Source: Isoperla grammatica
Lineage: Eukaryota > Arthropoda > Insecta > Plecoptera > Perlodidae
Length of the DNA stretch: 64,000 nucleotides
Assembly: GCA_945910005.1 (NCBI GenBank)
Contig: OX246739.1
Location: 12,622,292-12,686,291 of the forward strand
Direction of reading: 5' to 3'
In this document: piece by piece, positions 47,399-60,203 of the stretch
Position numbering within the stretch: position 1 is the first letter of the stretch
How the letters are laid out: each line of letters begins with the position of its first letter
Notes under the pieces: generated by a model
Seen by the model: the letters and a program-made list of their open reading frames with translations, nothing else
Told to the model about the DNA's origin: nothing
Database searches by the model: none
Program-made: the position numbers and the translations under genes

Positions 47399-49000
47399 AA
47401 CTGCATCTAGAAAACATTCACCCTCACCATTGTAACATTTCACTGCTCTGTAATTGACCGCACGTCGATTTCCGTAGGCGAATGTTTTCGAGATTTCTGT
47501 AAACCTTCTTTTTATAGCGGGTACAATAGGGTCCGACTGCATTCATCTACTGTGTTCTCAAGGCTGATTGAACTTTAGGTGTGGGGTATGTTCGATTGTA
47601 GCACACAAATATAATGAGCGATGGCTGGCTAAATTAAGTTGACATAATAGTGATTACGGAATGATTGTGCAGTGCACGATTAGACGCGGGATTAAGCCAA
47701 GCTTTTTATTAGCCATGAATAAGGAGTAACCTAGTAGTGCACTTGATTAAAAAGTAGCTAATGTACCAGTTTAATTCCGTAATTAATTTTGAATGTTATC
47801 ATTTGAACGCAAAGCGATGTGTAAAATGGAACTGGCTTTTTTTTAAAGAAACGTTTAAAATTTTTAACACTTTATGATGGAGAACATGTATATATTAAAT
47901 CTTTATTTTTTTGGTTGACAAAAATTATTCAAAAACCATATTCTTGAACAAAATGTTAAAAGTGTAAGTTTTTGCGGCTATCGCGTACATTGAGATCCCA
48001 GGTTCCAACTCTGTTTCGGATCGTTTTTTAATTGTCGCCTGACTTGCAAACTATGCTTTCGTTTCACTGAGAGAGTATTCACGTAGTCAAGAACAGTTAC
48101 ATATATTTAATCGTGTAAGTGCAACAAGCCACTGATATAATATATTATCCATTTCAGTTGTTACGAGATATATAAATTATAAAGTGTTGATATCAGACAT
48201 GAAAAAGATGTATATATTCAGTCAATTGCAAGAATGGTTTGTAGTAGGGTAATTTATCATTCGTTGCATATTATATGTTGCGGTTATTATTATTAATTGT
48301 TTATTCTTGTCACCACAAAACCACATAAGAAAAAATAAACAAAATTTAAATGCAAAAGTCTCTTGACAAGGCTAACGGCTTTAAAGTCGCCATTTTACTC
48401 CGGTGTTAGTAAACTTATATTCCATTTTAGTACTGGTAACCTAACCCATAAACTCTTACGTCTAAACATTCACGTATTGGAAATGTTACTCTTGAAGCCA
48501 ACTGACTATACATAAATACCTCATGGTTGATCATTGACGGTTAGCATGAATACATTTATACATTATGCATAGATAATTATCGAATTCGTTCTCAAATTAA
48601 GAAAATGAATGCCACTTAAAACTAAAAGTAATACTTATAAATAGGACAAGAGTACATGCACACAGTGAATGCTACGAGATTTTCTACTGTTGGCACAATA
48701 ATACTCTTTTTATACATGCGGCCAAGGTCACAGATTAGATTAAAGCCGCAACACACCACACCGCTATTCTTGTCCTCCTTTATAAATCACTTTTATAACT
48801 GAGTATGTAAAACATGAAATATATATGGCAAGACTAGGCTAATACAACATGAAAATGAAATTTCTCTCATTTTTTTAATGTAAGTTCTACCCTATGCTTC
48901 AAGAAACTATTATAATTGTCTAATCACCCTTCGCAACGTCTCGATTGCATCGCTTTTAGACGCCCCTACATTAATCAATTGCCAATACAGATGATATGTG
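47399..49000. other. AT-rich non-coding stretch
   Basis: Nothing recognised. Confidence 0.5.
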
Positions 49001-49024
49001 CCCCCCTCCCCCCCCCCCCCCCCC
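49001..49024 (-). repeat. C-run (G-run on the minus strand)
   Basis: Twenty-three of 24 bases are C on the plus strand. It is a quadruplex candidate on the minus strand. Confidence 0.85.
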
Positions 49025-50792
49025 ACCACCATCGGACTTGGCAGCGGTCAGAGTTTGGTTGTATGTAAACACTACCCGGCCAGGGTTGAATTAATGAACT
49101 CCACCACCGCTAAAAAAAAGCACCGTAAATAGTGTTTAAACCGCATCAAAGTGGTTCAAGAATTATCTCGCGAAATTGAACAAACTCACTGAATGAACAC
49201 ACTCGAGTTTATGCGTTGTGACAATTAAGTTACTTTTGGTAGACGTGTTGGGTAATAAGACGACAAGCTAAAAGCTCGCAGCGATTGTCCTAAAGCTCAC
49301 GGATCGGTGGACCCTTTCCTAGAAGTTTCCTTCATTTTCCTCAGCGGGAAAATCGATAGCTGTATTCTCACTGCTTTCCTTAGTGGATGTTGGGAGGAGC
49401 GGAATTACGGCCGTGTGCAAAAGACGCGAATGGAATTTGAGAAGCTACAGTTTCGATTCCAAATGGCTTACGACTTTATAACTCATCCTTTCTTGTTATA
49501 TTTACCGTTTCTCTAAGCTCTTGCCGAGAGCCGAGAATAACAGTTTCAGTGAAATACTGTTGTTTGAGAAGAGAGACATGCTCAAGCTAAATAACACTGT
49601 CAGACGAGCTTAACCCAGTCGCCATATTATATAATATATACAACTTTGTACAGACAATATGTTGAAAATCAAGCCCGTCAAAACATAAATGTTAATAATA
49701 TTTGAATTGAGAGGTAATTTAACGCCTATATAGGTTTTGAATTTATACATTCCTCAAATAAATCTATTATTCGTCAGTTAAATGTACCCTGCAATATAGG
49801 CAATATAGTCATAGCATATACAATTACTTGTAACTTTTGTGACAGCTGTTATACTACGCTTCACTCAAAACAAGTTGCAAAAGAACAATGTTGTTATACA
49901 TGGGGGAAGACAGTTGGAGAACCAACTTCCCATAGCTTCATTGAAATATCGCTTCTACTGACCGTGGTAATAGAGATTGATCCACACATTCCTTGGTTGA
50001 ACTACAACCAAACGTCGACCTAATTGAAAACGATAGACGATCCCTAGACCAAGACGGTATGGACACCAAAGAAATAAATTTCAAAACGGCGTTCAAATTC
50101 CATAGATTGATCAGATATGAACAGCATTCAATAACTAAGCTCAATTAAAGTACGTGATTAAAGTTCAAATACTGAAAATGTAAGTCGTAAAGCGGATTTT
50201 TATAAAGTAAGACTAATCGTGAACAGAACCGAAGTTTCTCGGCAAATACTTAGTGAGTAGGTGAACATATGAATGTAAATGATGTTTAATGTGGGTTAAA
50301 CTATCGGTAGTTGTGCAAAGAAACTAGCCTTACTACGAGAGAGTATTGAGAACAAGGCTGATGACTGATGAGCGCTGAGCAAGAATATCGACAAATTAAC
50401 ATAAAATACGAAGGAAGCCATGTTGTATGAAACAAGAAGTTACGATGATACCTACCGACATAAGTAAATCTAGGGTAATAAAGATATCTTATAATCGACC
50501 ATACCACGTGGCTTTGTGATTCCTGTACTCCTTTCCTCTTTGTAAGTTCTAGATTCGAAATAAGCTTGCACTTTTGTTTCTTTTTTTTTATAAACAATTC
50601 TTTATTAATAGTTATTTTACAAAATGTAGGCTACATAGTTTAAAAAGACATACCGGTGTAAAAAAAAAAAACAGCCATAAACTGTCAACACGAAAATAAA
50701 ACAGAATCAAGAAATATTTACATTGATTGCTATATATGCTTTATTGTGTCCAGCAGGAAAAAGTTATAAAAAAAAAAAACTAAGAACGCGTC
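49025..50792. other. AT-rich non-coding stretch
   Basis: Short A runs of eleven to twelve bases occur near 50661 and 50770. Nothing coding was recognised. Confidence 0.5.
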
Positions 50793-50946
50793 AGCGAAGC
50801 CAATAACAGTGCTAAGCTTATTTCAATATCCTCTCCACCTAGAACAAGTATTTGAAAATTTTCCGCAGTCAATACGATAAATAACTGAACAACAGCTGCA
50901 GACATATTAAATCTCGTCACACAATAGGAGCAGCTCAAAAACTAAA
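50793..50946. repeat. Dispersed repeat, copy B
   Basis: This is homologous in direct orientation to 29051-29212. It begins near AGCGAAGCCAATAACAG and ends near CAGCTCAAAAACTAA. An A-run immediately upstream (about 50769-50779) might mark an insertion boundary, but copy A lacks it. Confidence 0.55.
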
Positions 50947-51359
50947 TTCAAAGAATCCCAAGTGGTGTTGGTAAAGAAAGTTTCTGTACTACCCTAAATG
51001 TATATATATGTATGTACACACATGAGCCGACTATACTGATAACATGAATCTCGTTTAGTAACCCACTATGGATGGCTACCTCAACGTTACTGTGCAGACA
51101 TGCATGCACTGGTGACTGGTGGATAATGAGCGTAAGAGGTATTTTCCGCTAGAAATATTATGGCGCAATCAGTGCAATTTTTCCGCTGGCAACTCTACTC
51201 GTACCCCGAGTCGCAGAGAATAATAGAGGCGGAAATATATTGTGTCAGTTTTGTACATGGCTACAGAGGGATATTTTTGCCTTCCATTGGCCTTCCCGCT
51301 CTCAGGAGGGTAAAATACAATAAATACAATAATAATAAATCATAGATTTAAATTATGTT
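50947..51359. other. Mixed stretch, possible retroelement tail
   Basis: A GC-richer segment at 51190-51310 ends in GGTAAAATACAATAAATACAATAATAATAA-like A-rich sequence, which resembles a plus-strand LINE or SINE 3' tail. The short frame 51160-51345 through it has no recognised domain. Confidence 0.25.
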
Positions 51360-51561
51360 TAGGTATTGGTATTGGTAGTTGATGATGATGATGATTTTTG
51401 TTGCTTAACGTATATGTTATTGCAATCGTGCTATTCGAGACGATGAGGGGTGATAGATGGATTGCATGACGAACAATTAAAAAAAACCGTGCCTTACCCA
51501 GGATTCGAACTCAAGTCCCTAACCTGTGCCCTAACCGTGTATAAGCCACCGCGGACGGCGT
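51360..51561 (-). mobile_element. Probable tRNA-derived SINE, minus strand
   Basis: Read on the minus strand, a tRNA-like head spans about 51561-51487. It has an A-box-like GGCTTATACACGGTTAGGGC (plus 51528-51547) and a strong B box GAGTTCGAATCC (plus 51501-51512) at tRNA spacing. The acceptor and T stems pair poorly, so it is not a working tRNA gene. The body ends towards lower coordinates in an (ATC)n tail (plus (GAT)5 at 51381-51395), a usual kind of SINE terminus. Confidence 0.5.
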
Positions 51562-53570
51562 TTGCTAGTTATTGCAATAAGTATAACGTCAATAATGACA
51601 TGAAAATAAATATGAGCAACATATTATGCCCGTTACTTAATGTTGAAGGTCACAAATCAGAAGTCGAAGCTTCTTCCTTCACGTGCCAATTATTCAGCTA
51701 CCACATTCCCAGCTAGTTACTATAAGTGTTCCACTGATCTAACAAGGAAAACTGCACTAAGTGAATACATGACGAAAATATCACGTTTCTGTGCACACTT
51801 TGTGCAGCCAGTTGAAAACAAAAAGCTATAAATAATGATCGCTAATCATGCTCGAAGGCGGTCGATATGAAATTAGTTTCCAACAAGAGCAGTAAAACAG
51901 TGAAAAACTCTAAAAGTACCTATAAGAGCGGAAAGCGATAGCGTCGCGTCCCGCTCTTCTAATGTAACAGCCGTCGTCATTGTACGCAAGCTCCTGTGTG
52001 AACTGTTTAGTATGGTTAACGAAACAAAGGACAAAGCGACTTAGCTGGAAATGACTCAACACGGAATTAGTAAAGAAACGTTTTCTTCTAGGCTTACAGT
52101 CCACGTCACAGAAAGTTTAGACTTTACCGATACTCCACTGTATACTACACTCGCAATTTCCAGACAAAGAAACCGAAACAGAGGGAGGCCAAACAATAAT
52201 AAATGTTGGCGGCGTTGTTCGCGAAATCTTAGCTCTTTTGAGTAATTAAAATAGCAATAAAGAATGAAAACGGAAAATGAAGGCAAAACAACCCTGAGTT
52301 TTCACAAAGTAAAAAGTTTATTGTATTTCTTTAGAAGGTAGTTTTGTAGAATCAAGATATCCCAGCCAAATTACGTCGAAGTAGAAGTGATCAATGATTT
52401 TGTTGCACTGAAATGCTTACGCTTTACTCTAAAGCACTTTTATAATACCACAAGACACCGCAATCCAGTAAATTACTATTATTTTTATAATACTAAATAC
52501 ACCTTTTGTTTTTGGCAATTGGCTATTGGCAAAACTCGTTTCAGAAACCTTGCGTTTGGTGGTGTTTACTGTGGCAATTGACAACTAAAATTTGAAAACG
52601 GAAACGGAAAAAGGACACCTACTACAAATGCCAACATCAACAGAAAAAAGATTTAAATGGTAGTTGAAACTTTTATGGTGAGAAAATTACTTTTCAACCG
52701 TAAATTTTTGAGGTGCATGATTGTTCAAAAAGAAAATGTGGTTGGCGTTCACACTAAGCTAAAACCGTCTAATTTTGCTATTCTCTTTTTCATAATTATG
52801 ATTCTGACTAACGAATTGCTGGACATTTTACATACTAGTTCGTACTTTTTATTTCATAGTGCAATTTGTATGTAGCTTGAGTAATTGGATATTATTTTCT
52901 GAACTAAATCGTTTACTACCTTTAGTGTGTATTGTTAAAATGTCAAGTATTTTGTTCATGCTGAGCTATTTCTTCCGTCAACACTTGATGTTTTTCGTAA
53001 GACGCTTACTAGTCGAGGAGCTTTATAGGAAGTGTGAGAGAGACAGCGCTCCACTCTAGCCTGTTATAAGTGGGGAGGTTGAGGACGAGAAAGAGAGAGA
53101 CAAATAGGACAGCATCAACGCGATTTACCCGTCTTTTTTAACCAAGAGTATTACTTGAGTAGTAGCATTTATTTCTCGTAAGTACAGAAAATTACGTATA
53201 TATTACACAACACTACAGACAAGACACCGAATGAATCAAAACACGGTTCTTATTGGCCAATCCAGCGCAGTGTCGCTATCTTAAAAAGACGAGGAAGTGC
53301 ATTTTGATAAAACATTCCTCTGCAAGATGCATCGAATAAGATCATTAAACATTTTCATTTACATAACAGAAATGGCAAAAATACAAAAAGAAGCTTCTTG
53401 TGCAATGGGTTACACTCCACAATTTAGATTTTGATTTTACTAAATGCGAGATAATTGTTTCTGAAGTCAAAGAAGTTAAAATGTTAAAAAGATTTGTATT
53501 TAAAGAAGTTTGCTGGAACGACTTTATGGTGAGAAAACCATGGACTATACATTCTAGTGAGGTGCGTACT
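51562..53570. other. AT-rich non-coding stretch
   Basis: Overlapping frames on both strands at 51910-52286 and 52387-53059 look like chance. Nothing was recognised. Confidence 0.45.
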
Positions 53571-53636
53571 CACTACTCAATACTTACTACTTACTATTCA
53601 CTACTCACTACTCACTACTCACTACTCACTACTCAC
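53571..53636. repeat. (ACTACTC)n heptanucleotide minisatellite
   Basis: About nine ACTACTC-like units occur, the first few imperfect. The unit drives Tyr/Ser/Leu/Thr-rich chance frames. Confidence 0.85.
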
Positions 53637-53778
53637 ATTCACACATTCAGAGGAGGTATTAATTGTATTTAAACCAACCTTACATTTTCGCCTCAACGAA
53701 ATTGAAATACAACAAATTCAGAGTAATCGTAATAAAAAACCAAAACTAATAGTTGTTATGGATTTAATAAAAGCGTTA

Positions 53779-53798
53779 CCCCCCCCCCCCCCCCCCCC
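53779..53798 (-). repeat. Homopolymer C20 (G20 on the minus strand)
   Basis: Twenty consecutive C on the plus strand. Confidence 0.9.
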
Positions 53799-56700
53799 AA
53801 TATATTCCTGCGTATGCCACTGGTTGTAAATATAAACACAATAACAAATCAAGCGGTATATAGCCGCCTTGCTAATAGCATATTACACACTATAACTGGC
53901 AATTCAATGAAAAGAGAAATGCAAAATACCGTATTTATCGTATTGCTTACAAAATAGAGATGGAATAAATACGACAATGCCATTGAATTGAAATAATATG
54001 TATTGTGTAGATTGAACATCCGAGACAACAGTCTGTCATTCCGAGCGAGCAGTATAGCGATGTCAAACGAAGAAAGGTACCCTTCACACGCAAACGATGC
54101 GCAACAAATTGCCTTTGTGCCGTTTTTGATTCGTGACAAACGAGTTACGACTTACGACCGGGTTAATTGGCACGACAATGCACAATAGATCCGGCATCAA
54201 CTACGCCAAAGACGCGCCAAACAAAGCGGGAGACAAACAAGACGAGAAACCCTTAATTCGCCGGGATATCACATTGACTGGGAGTAAAATTGAAAACAAA
54301 AACAACGCTCGGTTTCATTAAATCGAGTTGGATGATATTCGTGTTTCTACCGCGAGTTTCTTTCGCTTTTTCTAAAATCGCATTATTTTTAAATACAAGA
54401 TGCACAATATATTTTATCACTCGCACATTCCTTAGAACAAAATAAACAAGTTAGTAAACCATAACCGCCTTCAAAAACAATCACACATTGTTTTATTTTG
54501 TAAGAGGTTTGATTAAAACCTTTAAACTTGATTATGTTAATCTGTTTTATCATATATTATTTCTAAGATATGTGTCAGGCATTCGCTTCATATCGCATAT
54601 CAGATTGAATTATCATGTGACTATAAACTAATGGCAAAGAAATGCATCATTTTAGTTTATGGAATTTCATTACTTATTTAACTGGCTTTTGAACCCCGGT
54701 CAAAATTAACATTCACTTTCTTAGTATACAATATTTAGGTATGCATGTATCTTTTTATTGAATGCAGGCCTACATATTTATAAAAGCTAATAATTCTTAT
54801 TTCTTGTTATTTTTATTAAATATTTTATTCCCGACCACACAGTCCATAAATATAATATACGTTACATTGGTCGATACATATGTCAATCATATATCGAACT
54901 TTTCTATTGCACCAATCATGGCTGACTTACTAGAAAATAGCTTGATATACATTTTTTTCGTCGAGCTGATTAATAGAGTCTACATATAAATATATAAATG
55001 TATGCATGTACAGTGCACTAGTTGTCGAAGTGCAAATGTACAGACCACGTGACATTGTGTAGATAATGCATCAATTACATGACATATCGTTTCAATGCAT
55101 ATATGCTACCGTACGTGTCACTTGTGAAATAAATTGCTCTAATGAGCATGTTTACATTTTATGACTAAATACAAAAATATCGTTAAATCACGATATGTTT
55201 GCACGAAGGATTAACACACATGAGCAACGAGCAACACTATTATGTACTTTTTGGCATTCTGAACTTTTGTTTACAGTTCTAAGCGTATACACATTAAAAC
55301 AAAGTAAACCCCGTGTAGAAACCATTGCAAGTTAAATCCTGGTACTACCAAACTTATACACATAGACCTATTTAACTGCCAAGTATCCATTCTATTATGA
55401 ACAACTGCTATGATTTGTATGCTATTTGTTTATAAAGATTTGTTTATGAGACACAATTTTACAAAAACATAAGTTAATATAAATTGCAAGTTTCGATATG
55501 AGAAAAGTATACGTGGCCATAACAGATTCCTCCTCTCTTACAGCCCGGAATTCTTCGGATAAATATTTAGTTTACACTAACTGGTTGTTACCATGGTGAA
55601 AATAACAGTAGTCTTCTATTTAGCAGACTTTCATAGCCTTACACCGGGTTGGTCGCTCTTTTTTGCATAAATACGTGGCAAAAGAAAACAAAAACTATTT
55701 CTATTAGAAAATGGAATATCTTTGGGTGTCCTGTTCTTTGTCCTGCGGAGGTACCTATTACACTGAGGCGAAGTGACGAGGCGTACAGCCTGTAACAGAA
55801 CACCTGTCAAGGGTTCGAACCAAGGGACAGGAGCCAGCGATGACTGCCAGTGTAAGATAGTGTTTCAAGACAGGTGGTGAGATGTCAGTTTAAATATCGC
55901 AATACATGACTGATCATTTACTGAGTGCGTGCATGTTCACGTTACAGTGTTGTGTTCACTCGGTTTTGAAACTGATAATTTTTAGCTATAGCTTTCGTAT
56001 CAATATTTAACCCGCATTCAACAGCACCAACAAAACAGTACAACTTTCAAGTCAACTATTTAAATAATTATATTTATCATCTGGAATTTGCCGCAAACAT
56101 TATTCTGACATGCTGTTATTGAAGATAAGCTATGTACCGCAAATATCCTTACCGAGTTGAGAGACCTTTACAGTTAGTTATTCATGATGAATGACTTCAG
56201 CGTCTCTTGTTTCGTGCAAGTATAATAGCGCTAACGTGTATACGACAATAATCTACTATAATAATCTACAATCACAACAGGTTATTTAACGATAAGCAGT
56301 ACTGTAATACATGTTCACAAAAAACAGAGAATTATAAATTAAAACGCAGGTTACCTTGTTATTGTATAGGCTTAATTGTACTCGGCTACCATGACTAGAT
56401 GAAATTCAGTAATTAATCGTACACACCAGCAAGGCTAAATCATTTAGAAAATACGACAGGTGGATTTTAGTTTTAAAATAATTTTTAGACCTCGATGCAA
56501 ACCCTGATTGAAATAGATTTGTTGTATTTTATTCAACGCGTCAACAGAGCGTTTTCCTATAGTATACATCTATTACCACAATAAAAAAACATTCGATAAC
56601 AATTTGGGGCTTCCCTTATATGTGGGAAATATCTATGCATCCGGGCCTATACGTACGATCTAGTATTATCATTAAAGCAAAATAATTTCTTATAATTACA

Positions 56701-58022
56701 ACAATGATGTTTATTCAGCTAATATTGCTAGGTCTTGGAACTACAAAGGATCAAGCTTCAACTATTAACACCGTCGTTTTTGCGAAGTATTCCTACAATC
56801 ATTATTCATATTTTACTTATGTTATGTTAATGCCTATATTTAAGTATTATTACCAAGCCCATAAAATAAATACCGTTGGCGGCATTGCTGCTATTTAGAG
56901 AGTTGAGTTCTTCCTAATGTCTCGGCATAATATTACATCTCCAAGTGCGAAGATCGTAACTCGTAAAGGTGTATAAACTTGGAACTGAACATAAGCTCCG
57001 AGAGAATAGACAGTTAATTTCAAGACAAGCCATCTTCTTAATTGCATGTAATGGCTGTTATAAGCACGGGGCACGCCTCCCAGCTACGCACTTAATGAAT
57101 ATACCCCAATTAGAAGATGTGTTTGAGCCTAGTGGAAAACAACGTTCAAACTACAAACAATAAAACACGTTGTGATGTATATATATTGTTAGAGTCTATT
57201 TCAAAATGGTTCATCCTCTGTGTAGTTAGCGGTCGTTAGAGCTGGATACAAATGACAGTTGTTTTTATAAAAAACATGAAATCGATTTGGGAGGTTGTTT
57301 TGGGGCGGGCATGGAGTCTTCTGACTGTACAGACAGGAGTTTCAGCTAGGTGTATAGCTAGACCATATCGAGAACGGAGTCAAAGTGTTCGACGAACATG
57401 AATGAAGTTGCTTTGAGGATATTGGAAATGTTCAGAAGATCAAACAATTTCGCTTTGATTATCGCGACTTCCAGAAGGAAGGAAGTATTTTACAGGAAAT
57501 ATTTTGTTAGGTAAATATATAGCTACACCTGATTAAAGTAAAAACGCGTATTATACAGATATCCGCAGAGAGGTGATATAATGAATGAAAAATATGAATG
57601 AAAAAAATAAACCTCACACGTCAATCATAAATGCTGTCAAGTACCAAAAAATGTAGGCGAAATTAAAAGATTATGTGGGGTTTTAAAAGCCTAGATGTTG
57701 TTGCAAAGTCAAAACAAAGCAATTATGAGGTAATAATTGAAAGAAATTATTAAATACCTACCTAAATTTTTAATTGTTATACGTAACATGCATAGAAAGC
57801 TATAATACTATATTATATTGTGTATAATGAAGAAACAATTTTCTTCCTTCACCCATACATATTCACAGTATATTAACTGCAAACGTGCACAGACCGGTTC
57901 GTTTAAGGTGTAAATAGTAAATTATTAATTATTATGTAAATTAGGTATACATAAATGTAAATTTATGTCTCGGAGCAATTCACTTTGAAAGCCGATCTTG
58001 TGATGTTTGGCTCACTGCTTAC
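53799..58022. other. AT-rich non-coding stretch
   Basis: A palindromic GGTTCGAACC at 55812-55821 resembles an isolated B box but has no A box at the right distance. Nothing else was recognised. Confidence 0.45.
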
Positions 58023-58091
58023 CTAGCACCAACGGCATTATACGTTCAAGGACGTTTAGAGTGTGAAGTGAAGCATCACGGAAACTCACCT
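58023..58091 (-). promoter_or_regulatory. Recursive-splice-like site with a 67-bp open downstream exon
   Basis: On the minus strand a branch-point-like GGCTAATGA and a pyrimidine tract (TTATTTTCTGTTTTCTAG) are followed at once by GTGAGT (junction between plus 58090 and 58089). After 67 bases a donor, CTAG then GTAAGC, occurs (plus 58017-58022). The 67 bases are fully open from the first base and read VSFRDASLHTLNVLERIMPL plus two more residues, with one base left over. Two readings fit: an ordinary small coding exon whose first bases happen to look like a donor, or a recursive splice site with its RS-exon. The architecture matches 23543-23596 on the same strand. Its end phase would join the 18977-19045 and 18217-18276 candidates. 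Confidence 0.32.
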
Positions 58092-60015
58092 AGAAAACAG
58101 AAAATAAATCATTAGCCTAATAATAGCACAGTATTATACATACAGAATATACACGGGCTCCAATACGCGTGCTACGATATTATAACAGTCACTGTGTTGG
58201 TTTCAAACGTATCAACTCGGAAGCGTATGCTGTAAACATACCACAACAATGTTTCCATTTTCCGGAGGGTAGAAACACGATTAAAACTATTTTATACATT
58301 ATATACAGTTTTATACATCCATGCATACACGACTATGACGTAGTAACAACGATGTTGAGCTGAGCTTCATTCATTATTAAGATATCATCTTATCTACAGT
58401 CAAAAGCATTGTCATAATCCTTGGAATTGATTTCATAAAATGAGATTGACCAGTGCCGAACAATAGTTACTCTGATAAAAAAGAAGTACCCAAAATCTTA
58501 CATCTTGCACTATTGACTGTCTAAGACAATGTGTTTTGTCTTCCACTAAGATGTAACAGACTTTTCTCAGTGGTTGTCGACACAGTGGCCACATACTTAC
58601 TCATCTTTACGACTGTCAACATTGATAGTCGATTGTCATTCAATCTGATCGAGAATCGATACCAGGGTATAAATTGGAAATTATCAAGATACGCGTAAAA
58701 GACCGACAAGCTACACAAATAATGACGCAAATTGTGAGTTTTGGATGTGTTAATTTAAACTACTCTTCAAGCACGTCGTCAGACACCAAATTAACAAATA
58801 ATCAACCACTAGGAAAATTAATGCGAAGTTCCGTGTTATCAAGTTTGCAAAACACAGCTTTATTCGAGTATCAATTAAATGGTTTGCTAAAAAATAAAAT
58901 CGAGATTTGTACTAATCCAGACCTTCCATTAGTCAAGTCAATGTTTTGCTATACGTTTCATTCAGGAAACCAATTTATGCGGTATAATACTCTCGCCAAA
59001 CCTGGACGGGCCATTTAATTTACAATTGCAATATCTGCATTTTAAGAAGCCCCTTTACTCCAATAAAAGGTTTACCCAGCGGAATTTCAGAAGCGAGAAT
59101 AACATTAAATATTCTGCTTTTCCCCACACAATAATTTCTGAACGCATAGAATACTAATACGTTGGTCGGTCGGGTACAGCGTTGCCGTCATGTTCATATA
59201 TATATCTACAACATTGAGGATCGAGTGAAGGAGTAATAATATGCAAAGTTGGTGATACGCTTGCTTCGCCGGCGTTAGCGTATGATTCTAGTGAAGCAAT
59301 GAATGCACACCACCGTTCTCCACAACCGCTCACTTCGCTCACTTTACTCACTTTACACACACCATTCCACTTGAGTATGCACGGAGATAGGACAAAGCGA
59401 GTGCCGACAATTAAAGCAGACGTTACAAAAACACAGTCATTACGCCACTGTACCCCAGCTCGGCTTGGAACTACAGAGTACAGACGTTAAAAGAACAAAT
59501 TCCGTACACATATACACACAGAAACGATCCGTAATCCTTCCCTTGTAAAATGTAGCCACGAGGTTTATTATGAGGTAATACATAATTGTACTAAACTCTT
59601 TTCGTGATGTTCAAATTATCACTTGGGATGTAATTTTAAAATCAAACTGACGCTCATGCACTGCACTACACTCTAGAATAGGAACGAACATATTACTCCA
59701 ACAAGATCGGTATACGTAATCCCTCTACCGAGAATACATACTCAATAACACGAAAAGAATTCTCGGAAGATATAAAATGGTAAGTTGATAATGTAAGTCG
59801 TTTTAACGGTTATTATACCATTGTTCAATGATATTTTATTACATTACTATTTTATTTTACTATGGAGGCGTATTAGAGGACACATGATTGTATCAGAGCA
59901 GATAAGCCAAAGGCAAACTAATTAATTGCTCTCACAACCTGAGATTCATCTATCTTGAACACGAAAATAGTAGAGGGTATAAATGAGTTATGAGTGAGTT
60001 TTGAAAATATTTACT
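58092..60015. other. AT-rich stretch with a small CpG-richer patch at 59150-59470
   Basis: Overlapping frames on both strands in the patch (minus 59154-59360, plus 59299-59490) are partly driven by CTCACTTT repeats. The plus frame 58674-59018 has no ATG at its start and looks like chance. Confidence 0.4.
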
Positions 60016-60203
60016 AAGTATCCACTAAAAAGCGCACGGTGGTTTATAGTAGTAATCCATATTGCCGTGGATATTTATATCTCGCTTTAAACCAAGCATT
60101 GCAATGATCTCGTGGCAAGTATCCACTAAAAAGCGCATCAAAATCCATATCACCGTGGATATTTATATCTCGCTTTAAACCAAGCCTCGCAATGATCTCG
60201 TGG
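60016..60203. repeat. Two-copy tandem repeat, ~101-bp unit
   Basis: AAGTATCCACTAAAAAGCGC begins the first copy at 60016 and the second at 60117. Both contain CCGTGGATATTTATATCTCG and end GCAATGATCTCGTGG. The second copy lacks about 14 bases present in the first. The copies are otherwise very similar, so the duplication is recent. Confidence 0.92.

Noticed and set aside
51487..51561. Functional tRNA gene on the minus strand
   Set aside because: The A and B boxes are present but the acceptor and T stems do not pair; it fits a SINE head better.
53571..53636. CRISPR-like array
   Set aside because: It is a simple heptanucleotide tandem repeat without spacers, in a eukaryotic context.
55811..55821. 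Isolated B-box-like palindrome GGTTCGAACC
   Set aside because: No A box at suitable distance and no cloverleaf.
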